Part shown: piece after piece, positions 42,574 to 53,777 of the stretch | Layout: each line of letters begins with the position of its first letter | Numbering within the stretch: the first letter of the stretch is position 1 | Assembly (NCBI RefSeq): GCF_039542905.1 | Contig: NZ_BAABIS010000001.1 | Span: 3,596,001-3,660,000, forward strand | Length of the DNA stretch: 64,000 bases | Direction of reading: 5' to 3' | Source: Kitasatospora terrestris | Lineage (GTDB): Bacteria; Actinomycetota; Actinomycetes; Streptomycetales; Streptomycetaceae | Notes under the pieces: generated by a model | The model's input: the letters and a program-made list of their open reading frames with translations, nothing else | Databases searched by the model: none | What the model was told of the DNA's origin: nothing | Program-made: the position numbers and the translations under genes

Positions 42574-43431
42574 TCAGTGGCCGGCCATGCGTTCGAGGCG
42601 GGCGATGCGTTCGCGCATCGGGGGGTGGGTGGAGAACAGCCGGGTGCCCGCCTCGCCGGGGCGGAAGGGGTTCGCGATCATCATGTGACTGGCCGTCTGG
42701 AGCTGCGGCTCGGGCCGGAGCGGGAGGCGCTGGGTGCCGGCGTCGAGCTTGCGCAGGGCGCCGGCGAGGGCCAGCGGGTCGCCGGTGATCCGGGCGCCGT
42801 CGGCATCGGCCTGGTACTCGCGGGAGCGGCTGACCGCGAGCTGGATCAGCCCGGCCGCGATCGGCCCGAGGATCATGATCATCAGCATCCCGACCAGGCC
42901 CGGACCGTCGTCGTCGTCGCTGCGGCCGATCGGGATCAGCCAGGCGAAGTTGACCAGGAACATCACCACCGAGGCGAGCGCCCCGGCCACCGAGGAGATC
43001 AGGATGTCCCGGTTGTAGACGTGGCTGAGCTCGTGGCCGAGGACCCCGCGCAGCTCGCGCTCGTCCAGCAGTTGGAGGATGCCGTCGGTGCAGCAGACCG
43101 CCGCGTTGCGCGGGTTGCGGCCGGTGGCGAAGGCGTTCGGCGCGGGGGTGGGGGAGATGTACAGCCGGGGCATCGGCTGGCGGGCGGAGGTGGAGAGCTC
43201 TCGGACGATCCGGTACAGCTGCGGCGCCTCGATCTCGCTCACCGGCCGGGCCCGCATGGCCCGCAGGGCCAGCTTGTCGCTGTTCCAGTACGCGTACGCG
43301 TTGGTGCCGACGGCCACCAGCAGGGCGACCAGGAGACCGGTGCGGCCGAAGAAGCTGCCGATCACCAGGATCAGCGCGGACAGCCCGCCGAGAAGGACGG
43401 CGGTCCGCAAACCGTTGTGCTGGCGGTGCAC
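42574..43431 (-). CDS. htpX: Membrane zinc metalloprotease HtpX
   Basis: M48-family protease of 285 aa that degrades damaged membrane proteins. HELSH is the zinc motif; two N-terminal and two later membrane segments surround it, and the third zinc ligand is in [13 protein letters not shown] 43431 with GGAGGG 7 nt upstream gives the usual length. Lies just downstream of the nuo cluster. Confidence 0.93.
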   Translation of the reverse strand: MHRQHNGLRTAVLLGGLSALILVIGSFFGRTGLLVALLVAVGTNAYAYWNSDKLALRAMRARPVSEIEAPQLYRIVRELSTSARQPMPRLYISPTPAPNAFATGRNPRNAAVCCTDGILQLLDERELRGVLGHELSHVYNRDILISSVAGALASVVMFLVNFAWLIPIGRSDDDDGPGLVGMLMIMILGPIAAGLIQLAVSRSREYQADADGARITGDPLALAGALRKLDAGTQRLPLRPEPQLQTASHMMIANPFRPGEAGTRLFSTHPPMRERIARLERMAGH

Positions 43432-43539
43432 TGCAGGGCCCTCCGTGGTGGTGCGATGGGAAGCCTTCTGCGACTCATCCTCTGCCGGGGTCAACGGAGG
43501 AGAGCTGCGGGTTCGTTCCCCTCAGCACTGTTCCACAGC

Positions 43540-45081
43540 TCAGAACAGCGTGCCGCCCACCACCTGGAGGACCAGCTGCGGGGCGACCGAGAGCACCACC
43601 GCGCCGGACGCCGCGAGGCCGAGGGTGGCGGCCAGCGGGCCGGGCACCCGGCCGCTCTCCACCGCGTCGGGGCCCGCCGGGGCGAAGAGCTTCGCCGTCC
43701 ACAGCAGGTAGTAGTACAGGGCGATCACCACATTGACGGCCATCACCACGGCCAGCCAGCCCAGGCCGGCGTCGACCGCCGCCTGGAAGACCACGACCTT
43801 GCCGAACAGGCCGACCACGCCCGGCGGCAGACCCGCCAGGCAGAGCAGGAAGAACGCCAGCGCCAGCGCCGCCCAGCGGTTGCGGGCGTACAGGCCGCGG
43901 AAGTCGTCCAGCCGGCTCGCGCCGGAGCGGGCCACCACCGCGACCACGCCGAAGGCGCCCAGGTTGACCAGACCGTAGATCAGCGCGTACGCCACGGTCG
44001 CACCGAGCGGCTCGGTCGAACCCCGGTAGCCGGCGGCGGCCAGCGGGACCAGCAGGTAGCCGGCCTGGCCGACCGAGGACCAGGCGAGCAGGCGCAGCGC
44101 GCCGAACCGGGTGTCGGAGCGCTGGCGCAGCGCGCCGACGTTGCCGGCCGTCATGGTGAGCGCGGCCAGCACCGCGAGCACCAGACCCCAGGTGCGGCCG
44201 TACGGGTGGAAGGCGAGGGTGGTGACCAGGGCGAGTCCGGCCAGGCCGGAGGCCTTGCCGACGACCGAGAGGTAGCCCGCCACCGGCAGCGGGGCGCCGG
44301 TGTAGGTGTCGGGCACCCAGAAGTGGAAGGGGACGGCGGCCACCTTGAAGGCGAAGCCGACCAGGGTGAGCACCGCGCCGGCCTCGGCCAGCGGCTTCAG
44401 CTGCGGCTGGACGTGTCCGAGGCCGTCGGCGACCGCGCCCAGGTGGATCGAACCGGTGGCGGCGTAGACGAAGCTGACGCCGAGCAGCATCACGGCGGTC
44501 GCGGTGACCGAGGAGAGGAAGAACTTCAGCGCGCTCTCCGCGCCGCGGCCGTCGCGGCGCAGCGCCACCAGCGCGAAGGCCGGCAGCGAGGCCACCTCCA
44601 GCGCGATGATCAGCGTCGCCAGGTCGCGGGAGGCGGGCAGCAGGGCGGCGCCGGCGGCGCTGCTGAGCAGCAGGAACCAGTACTCGCCGCCCGGCAGCTT
44701 CTCCTCCTCCACGGTGTGCAGCGAGAGCAGCGCGGTGATCAGCGCGCCGCCGAGCGCCAGCAGCTGGAAGACCAGCGCGAACGGGTCGGCGACGTACGAG
44801 CAGCCGGCGTCCTTCAGGCAGAAGGTCGAGCGGGTGCCGCCGGTGGCGAGCGGGAGCAGCAGGGCCAGCGAGGCGGCCAGGCCGGCGACCGTGATCCAGC
44901 CGAGGACGCGCTTGCGGGCCTCCGGCAGGAAGAGGTCGGCGAGCAGCACCGCCAGGGCGACCAGGGCCGCGGTCAGCGGCGGCGCGACGGCCAGCCAGTC
45001 GACGGACTGGATCAGCGCGCCGGGGTCGGCGACGGCGAGCGAGGTCATGGCGGGCTGCCCCAGGTGAGGAGTGGGAGTCAT
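43540..45081 (-). CDS. nuoN: NADH-quinone oxidoreductase subunit N-like
   Basis: Antiporter-like proton-pump subunit of 513 aa, about 14 membrane helices. EVASLPAFALVAL and KVAAVPFHFWVPDTYTGAPL carry the conserved Glu, Lys and His. ATG 45081 has GGAGG 7 nt upstream, inside the end of nuoM. Last gene of the cluster. Confidence 0.92.
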   Translation of the reverse strand: MTPTPHLGQPAMTSLAVADPGALIQSVDWLAVAPPLTAALVALAVLLADLFLPEARKRVLGWITVAGLAASLALLLPLATGGTRSTFCLKDAGCSYVADPFALVFQLLALGGALITALLSLHTVEEEKLPGGEYWFLLLSSAAGAALLPASRDLATLIIALEVASLPAFALVALRRDGRGAESALKFFLSSVTATAVMLLGVSFVYAATGSIHLGAVADGLGHVQPQLKPLAEAGAVLTLVGFAFKVAAVPFHFWVPDTYTGAPLPVAGYLSVVGKASGLAGLALVTTLAFHPYGRTWGLVLAVLAALTMTAGNVGALRQRSDTRFGALRLLAWSSVGQAGYLLVPLAAAGYRGSTEPLGATVAYALIYGLVNLGAFGVVAVVARSGASRLDDFRGLYARNRWAALALAFFLLCLAGLPPGVVGLFGKVVVFQAAVDAGLGWLAVVMAVNVVIALYYYLLWTAKLFAPAGPDAVESGRVPGPLAATLGLAASGAVVLSVAPQLVLQVVGGTLF

Positions 45082-45082
45082 C

Positions 45083-46618
45083 TCAGCCACCTCCGAGGAG
45101 GTGCTTCACGGCCGGGTCGGAGAGGCTCAGCAGCAGGGCCGGCCACAAGCCCGCGACCACGGTGAGCGCGACCAGCGGGGTCCAGCTGACCGCCTCGTAC
45201 GCTTTCAGGTCGGACAGGCCGGCGACCGGGGCGGGCTGCTTCGGGTCGCCCATGCAGACCCGCTTGACGACCAGCAGCAGGTAGCCGGCGGTGAGCAGGG
45301 TGCCGAGGCCGGCCATCACCATGTAGGTGACGAAGGCCGGGCGGGAGAGGCCGGCGGCCGGGTCGAAGGCGCCGTACATGGCGAGCAGCTCGCCCCAGAA
45401 GCCGGCCAGGCCGGGCAGGCCGAGGCTGGCGACGGCGGCGAAGGCGAGCAGGGCGCCGATCCGCGGGGCGCGGCCGTAGAGGGCGGCGCCGGTGGTGCCG
45501 GCCAGGGTGTCCAGGTCGGCCGTGCCGTAGCGGTCCTTGACGGCGCCGACCAGGAAGAACAGCAGGCCGGTGATCAGGCCGTGGGCGATGTTGGCGAACA
45601 GCGCGCCGTTGACGCCGGTCGGGGTGAGCGAGGCGATGCCCAGCAGCACGAAGCCCATGTGGCCGACCGAGGAGTACGCGATCAGCCGCTTGAGGTCGCC
45701 CTCGGCGCCGGGCCTGGCCAGCGCCAGGCAGGCCAGCGAGCCGTAGAGGATGCCGACGGCGGCCAGCGCGCCCAGGTACGGGGCGAAGGTGGCGGTGCCG
45801 TCCGGGACGATCGGCAGCAGCACCCGGACCAGGCCGTAGGTGCCCATCTTCAGCAGCACGCCGGCCAGCAGCACCGAGCCGACGGTCGGGGCGGCGGTGT
45901 GCGCGTCCGGCAGCCAGCTGTGCAGCGGCCAGGCCGGGGCCTTGACCGCCAGGCCGACCAGGATGGCCAGCGCGGCGACCACCTGGGTGGTGTGGCTCAG
46001 GCCGCTGCCGTGCGCCTCGGCGAGCCGGGTCATGTCGAAGGTGCCGGCGTTCAGGCCGATCAGCAGGAAGCCGAGCAGCATCACGGCGGAGCCGAGCAGC
46101 GTGTAGAGGATGAAGCGGTTGGCGGCGAACACCTTCGCGCCGCTGCCCCAGCGGGCGATCAGGAAGTACATCGGGATCAGCACGATCTCGAACGCCACGA
46201 AGAACAGCACCAGGTCGAGCACCGCGAAGGTGGCGAGCATGCCGACCTCCAGCAGGAGCAGCAGCCCGGTGAAGGCCCGCGCGCCCGGGACGCCCTCGCC
46301 GCTCGGCAGGCGCTTGGTGGAGTACACCGCGCAGAGCAGGCTGAGCAGGGCGGTGAGCACCAGCAGCGGCAGCGAGATGCCGTCCACCCCGAGGTGGAGG
46401 CGGACGTTCAGGGCGGGGATCCAGGCGACGTCGGTGACCGCCTGCATCCGGCTCGGGCGGTCGTGGTCGAAGCCCGCGGCGAGCACAACGGACAGGGCCA
46501 GCGCCGCGCCGGTGACCGCGACGCCGAGCCGCAGCGCGAGCCGGTCGGCGATCGGCGCCAGGGTGAGGGCGGCGCCGAGCAGCGGCAGCACCAGGAGGGC
46601 GATGAGGACTGCGTTCAC
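45083..46618 (-). CDS. nuoM: NADH-quinone oxidoreductase subunit M-like
   Basis: Antiporter-like subunit of 511 aa. EIVLIPMYFLIARWG and KAPAWPLHSWLPDAHTAAPT hold the expected proton-path residues. GTG start 46618, 43 bp after nuoL. Confidence 0.93.
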   Translation of the reverse strand: MNAVLIALLVLPLLGAALTLAPIADRLALRLGVAVTGAALALSVVLAAGFDHDRPSRMQAVTDVAWIPALNVRLHLGVDGISLPLLVLTALLSLLCAVYSTKRLPSGEGVPGARAFTGLLLLLEVGMLATFAVLDLVLFFVAFEIVLIPMYFLIARWGSGAKVFAANRFILYTLLGSAVMLLGFLLIGLNAGTFDMTRLAEAHGSGLSHTTQVVAALAILVGLAVKAPAWPLHSWLPDAHTAAPTVGSVLLAGVLLKMGTYGLVRVLLPIVPDGTATFAPYLGALAAVGILYGSLACLALARPGAEGDLKRLIAYSSVGHMGFVLLGIASLTPTGVNGALFANIAHGLITGLLFFLVGAVKDRYGTADLDTLAGTTGAALYGRAPRIGALLAFAAVASLGLPGLAGFWGELLAMYGAFDPAAGLSRPAFVTYMVMAGLGTLLTAGYLLLVVKRVCMGDPKQPAPVAGLSDLKAYEAVSWTPLVALTVVAGLWPALLLSLSDPAVKHLLGGG

Positions 46619-46661
46619 CGGGTGCTCCCAGGGCGTGCCGGGTCGGGACGGGAAATCTGGA

Positions 46662-48677
46662 TCATGAGCCGACCGCCACCAGGACGGCGAGCACGACGGC
46701 TCCGGCGAGCAGCGCGCTCAGGTAGGCCTGGGCGTTGCCGCTCTGTGCCCGGCGGACCAGCCAGCCGAGCGCGGTGGCCCCGTTGCCGGCGCCGCGCACG
46801 TACGTCTCGACCACCTCGCGGTCGAGGAACTGCACCAGTCGGGCCAGTGCCCCGGTCGGGCGGACGAACAGCGCGCTGTACAGCCGGTCCACGCCGAAGC
46901 CGTGCTGGGCGGGGCCGAAGAGCGGGCCGAGCAGGCTGCGTCCGGGGTCGGCGGGCAGCTGCTCGACGGCCGGCGGTCCGGCCTGCTCGGGCACCCGGCC
47001 CTCGACCTGCGGGGCGCGGGCGGCCTGCCGGGCGCCGGCGGAGCGCCAGGCGGCGTACGCGATCAGCAAGCCGGCCACCGCGAGGCCGGTGCCGATCACG
47101 GCGGTGTCCACCGAGGGGCGCAGCGAGCTGCCGCCGAGCAGGGCAGGCAGCCAGTCGGTGCGCAGCCCGAGGATGCCGAGGCCCATGGTCGGGACCGCCA
47201 GCACCCACAGCGGCCAGCGCATCGCGGCCGGCTCGGCCTTCGCCGGGTCGGCCTCGTCGATCTCCGGCGAGTAGGGGGCGCCGGCCTGCGGCTCGGCCGG
47301 GAGGCCGGTCAGCGCGCGGCCGTGGAAGGCGACCAGCCACAGCCGGGTCGCGTACGCGGCGGTGAGCAGCGCGGTCAGCGAGCCGGACACCAGCACGATC
47401 CAGCCCGCGGCGGACGGCACCGCGGAGGCCGGGGCCAGGCCGCCGGTGATCGCCTCGCCGGTCGCGGCGTGCTCGGCGGCGGTCAGCACCGCCTCCTTGG
47501 AGAAGAACCCGGAGAACGGCGGCAGGCCGACCAGGGCGACCAGGCCGATCCCCATCGTCCAGTAGGCGTCCGGGACGCGGCGGCGCAGGCCGGGCATCCG
47601 GGACATCGCCGAGATGGAGTTGGTGTGCGCGGCGTGGATCACCACGCCGGCCGCCAGGAACAGCAGCGCCTTGAACGCGCCGTGGGTGAGCAGGTGGAAC
47701 ACGGCAGCGTCGCGGTCGCCGGAGGCGAGGGCGCCGGCCATGTAGCCGAGCTGGCCGACCGTCGAGTAGGCGAGCACCCGCTTCAGGTCGTCCTGGGCGA
47801 GCGCGCACAGCGCCGAGCCGATCATGGTGACGGCCGCCATCACGGAGAGGACGACCAGCGCGGCGGCGGAGAGCAGGAAGACCGGCAGCAGCCGGGCGAC
47901 CAGGTAGATGCCGGCCGCGACCATGGTGGCGGCGTGGATCAGCGCGGAGACCGGCGTCGGACCGGCCATCGCGTCCGGGAGCCAGGTGTGCAGCGGGAAC
48001 TGCGCGCTCTTGCCGGCCACGCCGGCGAGCAGCAGCAGCGCGATCAGCGTCGGGTGGCCGAGGCGCCCGTCCGCGGCGGCGGTCAGCACCCCGTCGATCC
48101 GGAAGGTGCCGGCGTCCGCGCCGAGCAGGAAGAGGCCGAACAGGAACGGCACGTCACCGAGCTTGGTGACCAGGAACGCCTTCAGCGACGCCGAGCGGGC
48201 GTCCGCGGTCTCCCAGTGGTGGCCGATCAGGAAGTACGAGCAGATGCCCATGACCTCCCAGCCGACCAGCAGGACGATCAGGTCGCCGGAGTAGACGACC
48301 ACGAACATCGCCGCGGTGAAGAGCGAGACCAGGGCCGCGTACGAGGGGTAGCGCGGGTCGTCCTTCAGGTAGGCCGTGGAGTACACCTGCACGCAGGTGG
48401 CGACCAGGCCGACCAGGACGGAGATCACCGAGGTGAAGCCGTCCAGGTGCAGGGCCAGGGTGATGTCCGGGCCGCCGGTCGGGGTCAGCCGGGTGGCGGC
48501 GTCCAGCGTGCCGGTGCCCAGCTGCAGGGCGACCAGGAGGGCCAGCACGGCCGAGACCGCGACCGGCAGGATCGCCAGCGGGCGGGCCAGGCCCGGCACC
48601 TTGCGGCCGGTGGCCAGGGTGGCCGCCGCGCCGAGCGCGGGCAGCACGGGGACCAGGATCGGCAGGGCGAGGTTCAT
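46662..48677 (-). CDS. nuoL: NADH-quinone oxidoreductase subunit L-like
   Basis: Distal antiporter-like subunit of 671 aa with an N-terminal domain containing [18 protein letters not shown] and [21 protein letters not shown], and a C-terminal extension that would form the lateral helix. ATG 48677 overlaps the nuoK stop (ATGA). Confidence 0.94.
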   Translation of the reverse strand: MNLALPILVPVLPALGAAATLATGRKVPGLARPLAILPVAVSAVLALLVALQLGTGTLDAATRLTPTGGPDITLALHLDGFTSVISVLVGLVATCVQVYSTAYLKDDPRYPSYAALVSLFTAAMFVVVYSGDLIVLLVGWEVMGICSYFLIGHHWETADARSASLKAFLVTKLGDVPFLFGLFLLGADAGTFRIDGVLTAAADGRLGHPTLIALLLLAGVAGKSAQFPLHTWLPDAMAGPTPVSALIHAATMVAAGIYLVARLLPVFLLSAAALVVLSVMAAVTMIGSALCALAQDDLKRVLAYSTVGQLGYMAGALASGDRDAAVFHLLTHGAFKALLFLAAGVVIHAAHTNSISAMSRMPGLRRRVPDAYWTMGIGLVALVGLPPFSGFFSKEAVLTAAEHAATGEAITGGLAPASAVPSAAGWIVLVSGSLTALLTAAYATRLWLVAFHGRALTGLPAEPQAGAPYSPEIDEADPAKAEPAAMRWPLWVLAVPTMGLGILGLRTDWLPALLGGSSLRPSVDTAVIGTGLAVAGLLIAYAAWRSAGARQAARAPQVEGRVPEQAGPPAVEQLPADPGRSLLGPLFGPAQHGFGVDRLYSALFVRPTGALARLVQFLDREVVETYVRGAGNGATALGWLVRRAQSGNAQAYLSALLAGAVVLAVLVAVGS

Positions 48678-49033
48678 GCGACGGCCTGCGCTTCCTCGGT
48701 CTCCGCGGACGGCTCCGCGGCTTCGGACGGGTCGCCGAGGGCGGTGATCCGGTCCACGTCGGCGGTGCGGCGGGTGCGGAACACCAGCAGCACGATCGCC
48801 AGGCCCAGGCCGATCTCGGCGGCCGCGATCGTGATGGTGAACAGGGTCAGTGCCTGACCGGCGTGCAGCGCGTCGCGCAGCCAGGTGTCGAACGCCACCA
48901 GGTTGAGGTTGACCGCGTTGAGCATCAGCTCGACGGACATCAGCACCAGCACGACGTTGCGCCGGGCGAGCACGCCGTAGACGCCGACGCTGAACAGCAG
49001 CGCGGCGAGGACGGCGGGGTAGGCGAGGTGCAC
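48674..49033 (-). CDS. nuoK: NADH-quinone oxidoreductase subunit K-like
   Basis: 119 aa with three membrane helices and the buried Glu in [18 protein letters not shown] 49033 has AAGGGG upstream. The Ala/Glu-rich C-terminal tail is longer than usual. Confidence 0.92.
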   Translation of the reverse strand: MHLAYPAVLAALLFSVGVYGVLARRNVVLVLMSVELMLNAVNLNLVAFDTWLRDALHAGQALTLFTITIAAAEIGLGLAIVLLVFRTRRTADVDRITALGDPSEAAEPSAETEEAQAVA

Positions 49034-49035
49034 GG

Positions 49036-49674
49036 TCAGCGCCCCTTCGACGCGGCGGGAGCCTTGGCGGAGCGGACGGCGGCGCGCAGCTGCCCGGCGC
49101 GGGGGCGCGGCAGCCGGCCCTTCCCGTTCCGGGAGAGCACGATCGCGCCGACCAGCGCGGCCAGCAGCAGGACGGACAGCGCCTCGAACGGCAGCACCCA
49201 GTACCGGAACAGGTACTCGCCGGTGGCCCTGGTCGAGCCGGCACCGGCCGACAGGTCGATCCACGAGCTGCGGAACGCGTCCACGACCAGGGTGACCAGG
49301 GTCGCGGCCGAGGCCAGGCCGACCGCCAGCGCGGCCCACCGGTTGCCCGAGTCGGCGTCCGGGGAACGTCCGATCGGCGCCCTGGTCAGCATCAGGCCGA
49401 ACAGGACGAGGACGACCACCGAACCGAGGTAGATCAGCACCTGCACCCAGGCGATGAACTCCGCCGTCAGCAGCAGGAACTCGACGGCCAGGCCGCCCAG
49501 CGCCACCACCAGCCACAGCGCGGCGTGCACCAGCTGCTTGGTGGTCACCGAGACGACAGCGGCGCCGAGCACCGCGACACCGACCAGCAGGAAGACGACC
49601 TCCTGCCCGGTCGGCGACAGGAAGGACCGGGCGGCCGGCTCCAGCGAACCGGCGGCGGCCAGCAGCGCGCTCAC
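49036..49674 (-). CDS. nuoJ: NADH-quinone oxidoreductase subunit J-like
   Basis: 212 aa with five membrane helices; the motif [15 protein letters not shown] marks helix 3 with its pi-bulge. The GTG start overlaps the nuoI stop (GTGA). Ends 2 bp before nuoK. Confidence 0.92.
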   Translation of the reverse strand: MSALLAAAGSLEPAARSFLSPTGQEVVFLLVGVAVLGAAVVSVTTKQLVHAALWLVVALGGLAVEFLLLTAEFIAWVQVLIYLGSVVVLVLFGLMLTRAPIGRSPDADSGNRWAALAVGLASAATLVTLVVDAFRSSWIDLSAGAGSTRATGEYLFRYWVLPFEALSVLLLAALVGAIVLSRNGKGRLPRPRAGQLRAAVRSAKAPAASKGR

Positions 49675-50225
49675 TCCTGCTCACCTCCCGCGGCCGCGGC
49701 CTCGGCGGCCGCCGCCAGCTTCTCGGCCGCCTTGCGGGCCATGGCGATCTCCTTGGGCTCCTCGGCCCCCGGGTCGTGCGCGGGCGGCGCGGGCACCGTC
49801 CACATCCACTCGCGCAGCCGCTCCCGCTCGTGGGTGAGGTCGAGGATGTCGGTCTCCGCGTACTCGAACTCCGGCGACCAGAACAGCGCGTCGAACGGGC
49901 ACACCTCGATGCAGATGCCGCAGTACATGCAGAGCGAGAAGTCGATCGCGAACCGGTCCAGCACGTTGCGGGTGCGGGCGCGGGCGTTCGGATCGGCGGC
50001 GGGCAGCGTCTCCTTGTGGGAGTCGATGTAGATGCACCAGTCCGGGCACTCGCGGGCGCACAGCATGCAGACCGTGCAGTTCTCCTCCAGCAGCGCGATC
50101 ACCCCGCGGCTGCGCGGCGGCAGCACCGGCTGCACGTCCGGGTACTGCGCGGTGACGCTCCTGCGCGTCATCGTGCGCAGCGTGACGGCCAGGCCCTTGG
50201 CCAGACCGGAACCGGGAATGGGCAT
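49671..50225 (-). CDS. nuoI: NADH-quinone oxidoreductase subunit I-like (ferredoxin)
   Basis: 184 aa, peripheral 2x[4Fe-4S] subunit. [12 protein letters not shown] and [12 protein letters not shown] supply both clusters. ATG 50225 overlaps the nuoH stop as TAATG. A long Ala-rich C-terminus follows. Confidence 0.94.
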   Translation of the reverse strand: MPIPGSGLAKGLAVTLRTMTRRSVTAQYPDVQPVLPPRSRGVIALLEENCTVCMLCARECPDWCIYIDSHKETLPAADPNARARTRNVLDRFAIDFSLCMYCGICIEVCPFDALFWSPEFEYAETDILDLTHERERLREWMWTVPAPPAHDPGAEEPKEIAMARKAAEKLAAAAEAAAAGGEQE

Positions 50226-51184
50226 TAGGAGATCGCCACCTTGATGATGCCGGTCAGGGCCAGCTGGACCAGCGCGAGCGGGATCAGCACCGTCCACGCG
50301 AAGCGCATCAGCTGGTCCTCGCGCAGCCGGGGATAGGTGACCCGCAGCCAGATCACCACGAACGCCAGCGCGAACGTCTTGAGCAGGGTCCACAGCCAGC
50401 CGAGGCTGTCCGGGAACGGGCCGTGCCAGCCGCCGAGGAACAACACCGTGGTCAGGCCCGAGACCACCACGATGCCCGCGTACTCCGACAGCAGGAACAG
50501 CGCGAAGCGCAGACCGGTGTACTCGGTGTACGCGCCGAAGATGATCTCCGAGTCGGCGACCGGCATGTCGAACGGCGGGCGCTGCAGCTCGGCGAGGCCC
50601 GCCGTGAAGAACACGAACGCGCCGATCGCCTGCCACGGCAGCCACCACCAGTGGAACGCGTCCACGATGCCCGGCAGCGACACCGTCCCCGCCGCCATCG
50701 CCACCGACGCCGCGGCCAGCAGCATCGGCAGCTCGTACGACATCAGCTGCGCGGCCGTGCGCAGGCCGCCCAGGAGGGAGAACTTGTTCGCCGACGCCCA
50801 GCCCGCCATCAGCGAGCCCAGCACGCCGATGCCCATCACGGCCAGGACGAAGAAGATGCCCGCGTCGATCGCCTGACCGACGAACCCGCCCGGACCGACC
50901 GGGATCGCCAGCAGGACCAGGAGGTACGGGAGCAGCGCGACGGCCGGGGCGTACCGGAAGATCCGGCGGTCCGCGCCGGAGGGGACGATGTCCTCCTTCT
51001 GCGCGAACTTCACGCCGTCGGCGACCAGCTGCGCCCAGCCGTGGAAACCACCCGCGTACATCGGGCCGAGACGGCCCTGCATGTGCGCCATCACCTTGTG
51101 CTCGGTCTGACCGACCACCAGCGGCAGCACCAGGAACGCGACCAGCGTCGCGACGCAGCGCAGCAGCGTGTCGAGAAGATTCAC
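50225..51184 (-). CDS. nuoH: NADH-quinone oxidoreductase subunit H-like
   Basis: Quinone-chamber membrane subunit of 319 aa, eight helices. [20 protein letters not shown] and ERPPFD-like [14 protein letters not shown] are visible. Its GTG overlaps the nuoC-like stop (GTGA). A subunit that normally packs against NuoD, which is absent here. Confidence 0.93.
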   Translation of the reverse strand: MNLLDTLLRCVATLVAFLVLPLVVGQTEHKVMAHMQGRLGPMYAGGFHGWAQLVADGVKFAQKEDIVPSGADRRIFRYAPAVALLPYLLVLLAIPVGPGGFVGQAIDAGIFFVLAVMGIGVLGSLMAGWASANKFSLLGGLRTAAQLMSYELPMLLAAASVAMAAGTVSLPGIVDAFHWWWLPWQAIGAFVFFTAGLAELQRPPFDMPVADSEIIFGAYTEYTGLRFALFLLSEYAGIVVVSGLTTVLFLGGWHGPFPDSLGWLWTLLKTFALAFVVIWLRVTYPRLREDQLMRFAWTVLIPLALVQLALTGIIKVAIS

Positions 51185-52509
51185 GCGCCGTCTCCGTTCC
51201 GCGCACCGTCGTCGTCCACATCCGCACCCGGCTCCGCGTCGGCGGGAGCCTGCGGCTCGGCGCCCTCCCGCTCCCCGTCGGCGGGGGCTTCCGGCGCAGA
51301 CGTCCCCGCGCCAGCGGGAGCCTGCGGCTCGGCAGCCTCGGACGCAGCGGCCTCCGGCTTCGCCGTCCCCGCGTCAGCGGGGGCCTGCGGCGCAGCCGAG
51401 GAAGCAGGCGCAGACGTCCCCGCGCCAGCGGGGGCCTGCGGCTCGGCCGCCTCCGGCGCAGCGGGTTCAGCAGTCTCCGGCCTCGCCGACTCCTCGCTGG
51501 CGGGGGCCTGCGGCACAGCGGGCTCAGCAACCTCCGGCTTCGCGCTCGGCGCAGCCGGGCTCGCAGCCGGAGGTTCGTGGGCGGGGACCGGGGTGTGCCA
51601 GGGGGCGTCGGTGGAGCGGGTGCGCGGGGTCGCGGGGCGCTCGGTGCCGGCGGGGGTCTGGCTGACGGAGCCGGCGTCGACGCTGCGGGTGCGGCGGGGC
51701 CGGTCGGCCCGTACCGCGGGGGCGTCGCCCGTGGCCGGGGTCTCCTCGGTCTGGCTGACGGAGCCGTCGCTGATGGAACGGGTGCGTCGCGGACGGTCGG
51801 CCCGCACCGCCGCCGCGCCTTCACCCGCGGCGGCGCCGGCGGCAGCCGCTCGCGGCGTCCGGGCGGCCCGCGCGGGCCGCTCCGCGATCGGCGGCAGGGT
51901 GCCCTTGAGCGGCCCCCACTCGTTGGGGTCGGGGACTCCGGCGGGCTGCATCTTGCGGCGGGCGGGCCCGTCGCCGTGGTCGGACTCGCCGGGTTCCTTC
52001 GCTCCGGGCCAGGCCTTGGCGACGCGTGCGGCGAGGACGAAGTCCTTGCGCAGCGGGTGGCCCTCGAAGCCGTCCGGCAGCAGCAGGGTGATCAGGTGCG
52101 GGTGTCCGGCGAAGTCGATGCCGAACATCTCGTTGGTCTCGCGCTCGTGCCACGCGGCCCCCGCGTACACGCCGGTCGCGGTGGGCAGCACGGCCTTGTC
52201 GCGCGGCACGCGGGTGCGGACCAGCAGGTGGCGGACGGTGCCGGGGACGCCGACGGACGCCAGGTGCGCCGAGACGGAGAACCCTTCCGCCAGCTCGTCG
52301 ACGGCGCTCAGCCAGTCGAAGTAGGTGAGTCCCAGCCCGTCCCGGGCGGCGGTCAGCGCCTCGATCCAGTGCTCGGCGGGGACGTCGACGGTCAGCAGGT
52401 CGTACGCCTCGGCGGCGGTCGCCCACGCGCCGATCGCGGCGGCGGTCCGCTCGGCGGCGGTCGGCTCCGCGGGGGTCGGCTCGGCGGGGGTCGGCTCGGG
52501 GGTGGTCAC
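51181..52509 (-). CDS. nuoC: NADH-quinone oxidoreductase subunit C-like with long repetitive tail
   Basis: 442 aa. Residues ~20-195 are the 30-kDa subunit domain ([36 protein letters not shown]). The remaining ~250 residues are low-complexity Ala/Pro/Glu, including two near-copies of [12 protein letters not shown]...GSVSQT and several [16 protein letters not shown] units. The GTG start overlaps the nuoB stop (GTGA). The tail is probably disordered; its purpose is unknown. No NuoD domain is fused. Confidence 0.88.
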   Translation of the reverse strand: MTTPEPTPAEPTPAEPTAAERTAAAIGAWATAAEAYDLLTVDVPAEHWIEALTAARDGLGLTYFDWLSAVDELAEGFSVSAHLASVGVPGTVRHLLVRTRVPRDKAVLPTATGVYAGAAWHERETNEMFGIDFAGHPHLITLLLPDGFEGHPLRKDFVLAARVAKAWPGAKEPGESDHGDGPARRKMQPAGVPDPNEWGPLKGTLPPIAERPARAARTPRAAAAGAAAGEGAAAVRADRPRRTRSISDGSVSQTEETPATGDAPAVRADRPRRTRSVDAGSVSQTPAGTERPATPRTRSTDAPWHTPVPAHEPPAASPAAPSAKPEVAEPAVPQAPASEESARPETAEPAAPEAAEPQAPAGAGTSAPASSAAPQAPADAGTAKPEAAASEAAEPQAPAGAGTSAPEAPADGEREGAEPQAPADAEPGADVDDDGARNGDGA

Positions 52510-53138
52510 TGGGCCGCCTCCCCGGGGCCGGTGACGAGCGGGCGGCGCAGCGCGGACGCGGGTGCGGCGTAGCGCTCGGGCAGCTGCTCGGCGGCGATCT
52601 TCTCCTGGAGCTTGAGGATGCCCTGGAGCAGGGCCTCGGGCCGGGGCGGGCAGCCGGGCACGTAGACGTCGACCGGGATGATCTGGTCGACGCCCTTGGT
52701 GACGGAGTAGGAGTCCCAGTAGGGGCCGCCGGAGTTGGAGCAGGCGCCGAAGGAGATGACGTACTTGGGCTCGGGCATCTGCTCGTAGAGGCGCTTGACG
52801 GCGGGCGCCATCTTGTCGGTGACGGTGCCCGAGACGATCATCAGGTCGGCCTGGCGGGGGCCGGGCGCGAACGGGATGACACCCATCCGGATGAAGTCGT
52901 GCTTGGCCATCGACGCGGCGATGAACTCGATCGCGCAGCAGGCGAGGCCGAAGTTGAAGCACCAGAGGCTGTAGCGGCGCCCCCAGTTGAGGACGACCTT
53001 GACCGGGTCCGGGGCGAGCCGGGCGAGCGGGCCGAGGCGGCGCTGCTCGACGGCGGCGCCGGGGTGCGCGGGGTCCGGCATGCCGAGCGGGATCGGCCCG
53101 CCCTGGTCGCCGTGCGCGTGGCTGTGGGTCACGTCCAT
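52506..53138 (-). CDS. nuoB: NADH-quinone oxidoreductase subunit B-like
   Basis: 210 aa; holds cluster N2. [19 protein letters not shown] and [12 protein letters not shown] give the four Cys. ATG 53138 overlaps the nuoA end by 10 bp. The N-terminus has a His-rich stretch ([12 protein letters not shown]). Confidence 0.94.
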   Translation of the reverse strand: MDVTHSHAHGDQGGPIPLGMPDPAHPGAAVEQRRLGPLARLAPDPVKVVLNWGRRYSLWCFNFGLACCAIEFIAASMAKHDFIRMGVIPFAPGPRQADLMIVSGTVTDKMAPAVKRLYEQMPEPKYVISFGACSNSGGPYWDSYSVTKGVDQIIPVDVYVPGCPPRPEALLQGILKLQEKIAAEQLPERYAAPASALRRPLVTGPGEAAQ

Positions 53139-53536
53139 TCCAGAACGCCCTTCTTCCAGGCGTAGAGCAGCCCGACCGCGAGGAAGCCGATGAAGACGAA
53201 CATCTCCACCAGCGTCGTCGCCCCGTACCCCGCGGCGGCGAAGACCGTCGCCCAGGGGAAGAGGTAGATCGCGTCGACCGCGAAGATCACGTAGAGGAAG
53301 GCATAGACGTAGTAGCGGACCTGGGTGTGCGCCCAGCCCTCGCCGACCGGGTCGACGCCGCATTCGTACGCCAGCAGCTTCTCCGGCGAGTGGACGACCG
53401 GGCGCAGCAGGCGGTTGGCGGTGAACGCCAAGGCCACGAAGAGCACGCCGACGACGGCGAGCAGGCCCACCGCCGCGTACGCGTCGAAGTAGCCACTGCC
53501 CGCGGCAGGGTCGGCAGCGACCGGCTGCCACTTCAT
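53129..53536 (-). CDS. nuoA: NADH-quinone oxidoreductase subunit A-like
   Basis: 135 aa, three membrane helices, [12 protein letters not shown] loop and [17 protein letters not shown] 53536 has GAGAGG 7 nt upstream; a longer ORF is not needed. First gene of the operon. Confidence 0.93.
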   Translation of the reverse strand: MKWQPVAADPAAGSGYFDAYAAVGLLAVVGVLFVALAFTANRLLRPVVHSPEKLLAYECGVDPVGEGWAHTQVRYYVYAFLYVIFAVDAIYLFPWATVFAAAGYGATTLVEMFVFIGFLAVGLLYAWKKGVLEWT

Positions 53537-53777
53537 GCGCTCGCCTCTCTTCTTTGCACACCCATAACCATCGCTAGGGCGTGAGTCTAAGTGCACCGTC
53601 CGTCTACTCCTCCACCTGCCCGCTGTGCAAGACGGTCGGTGGACACCGCACCAGGTTGAGGGGTGGGGCTAGCACCAGGGTCAAGACGGAGCTCAGCACC
53701 ATGGCGGCGCGGTACCGGCAACCGGGATGCTGATCACGGAAGAACGGATCGAGCCCGGAAGTGGGTGCAGGCAGGCC

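Noticed and set aside
42577..48857. Long plus-strand frames across htpX and the nuo genes
   Set aside because: Gln/Arg/Gly/His-rich shadows of membrane-protein genes on the minus strand.
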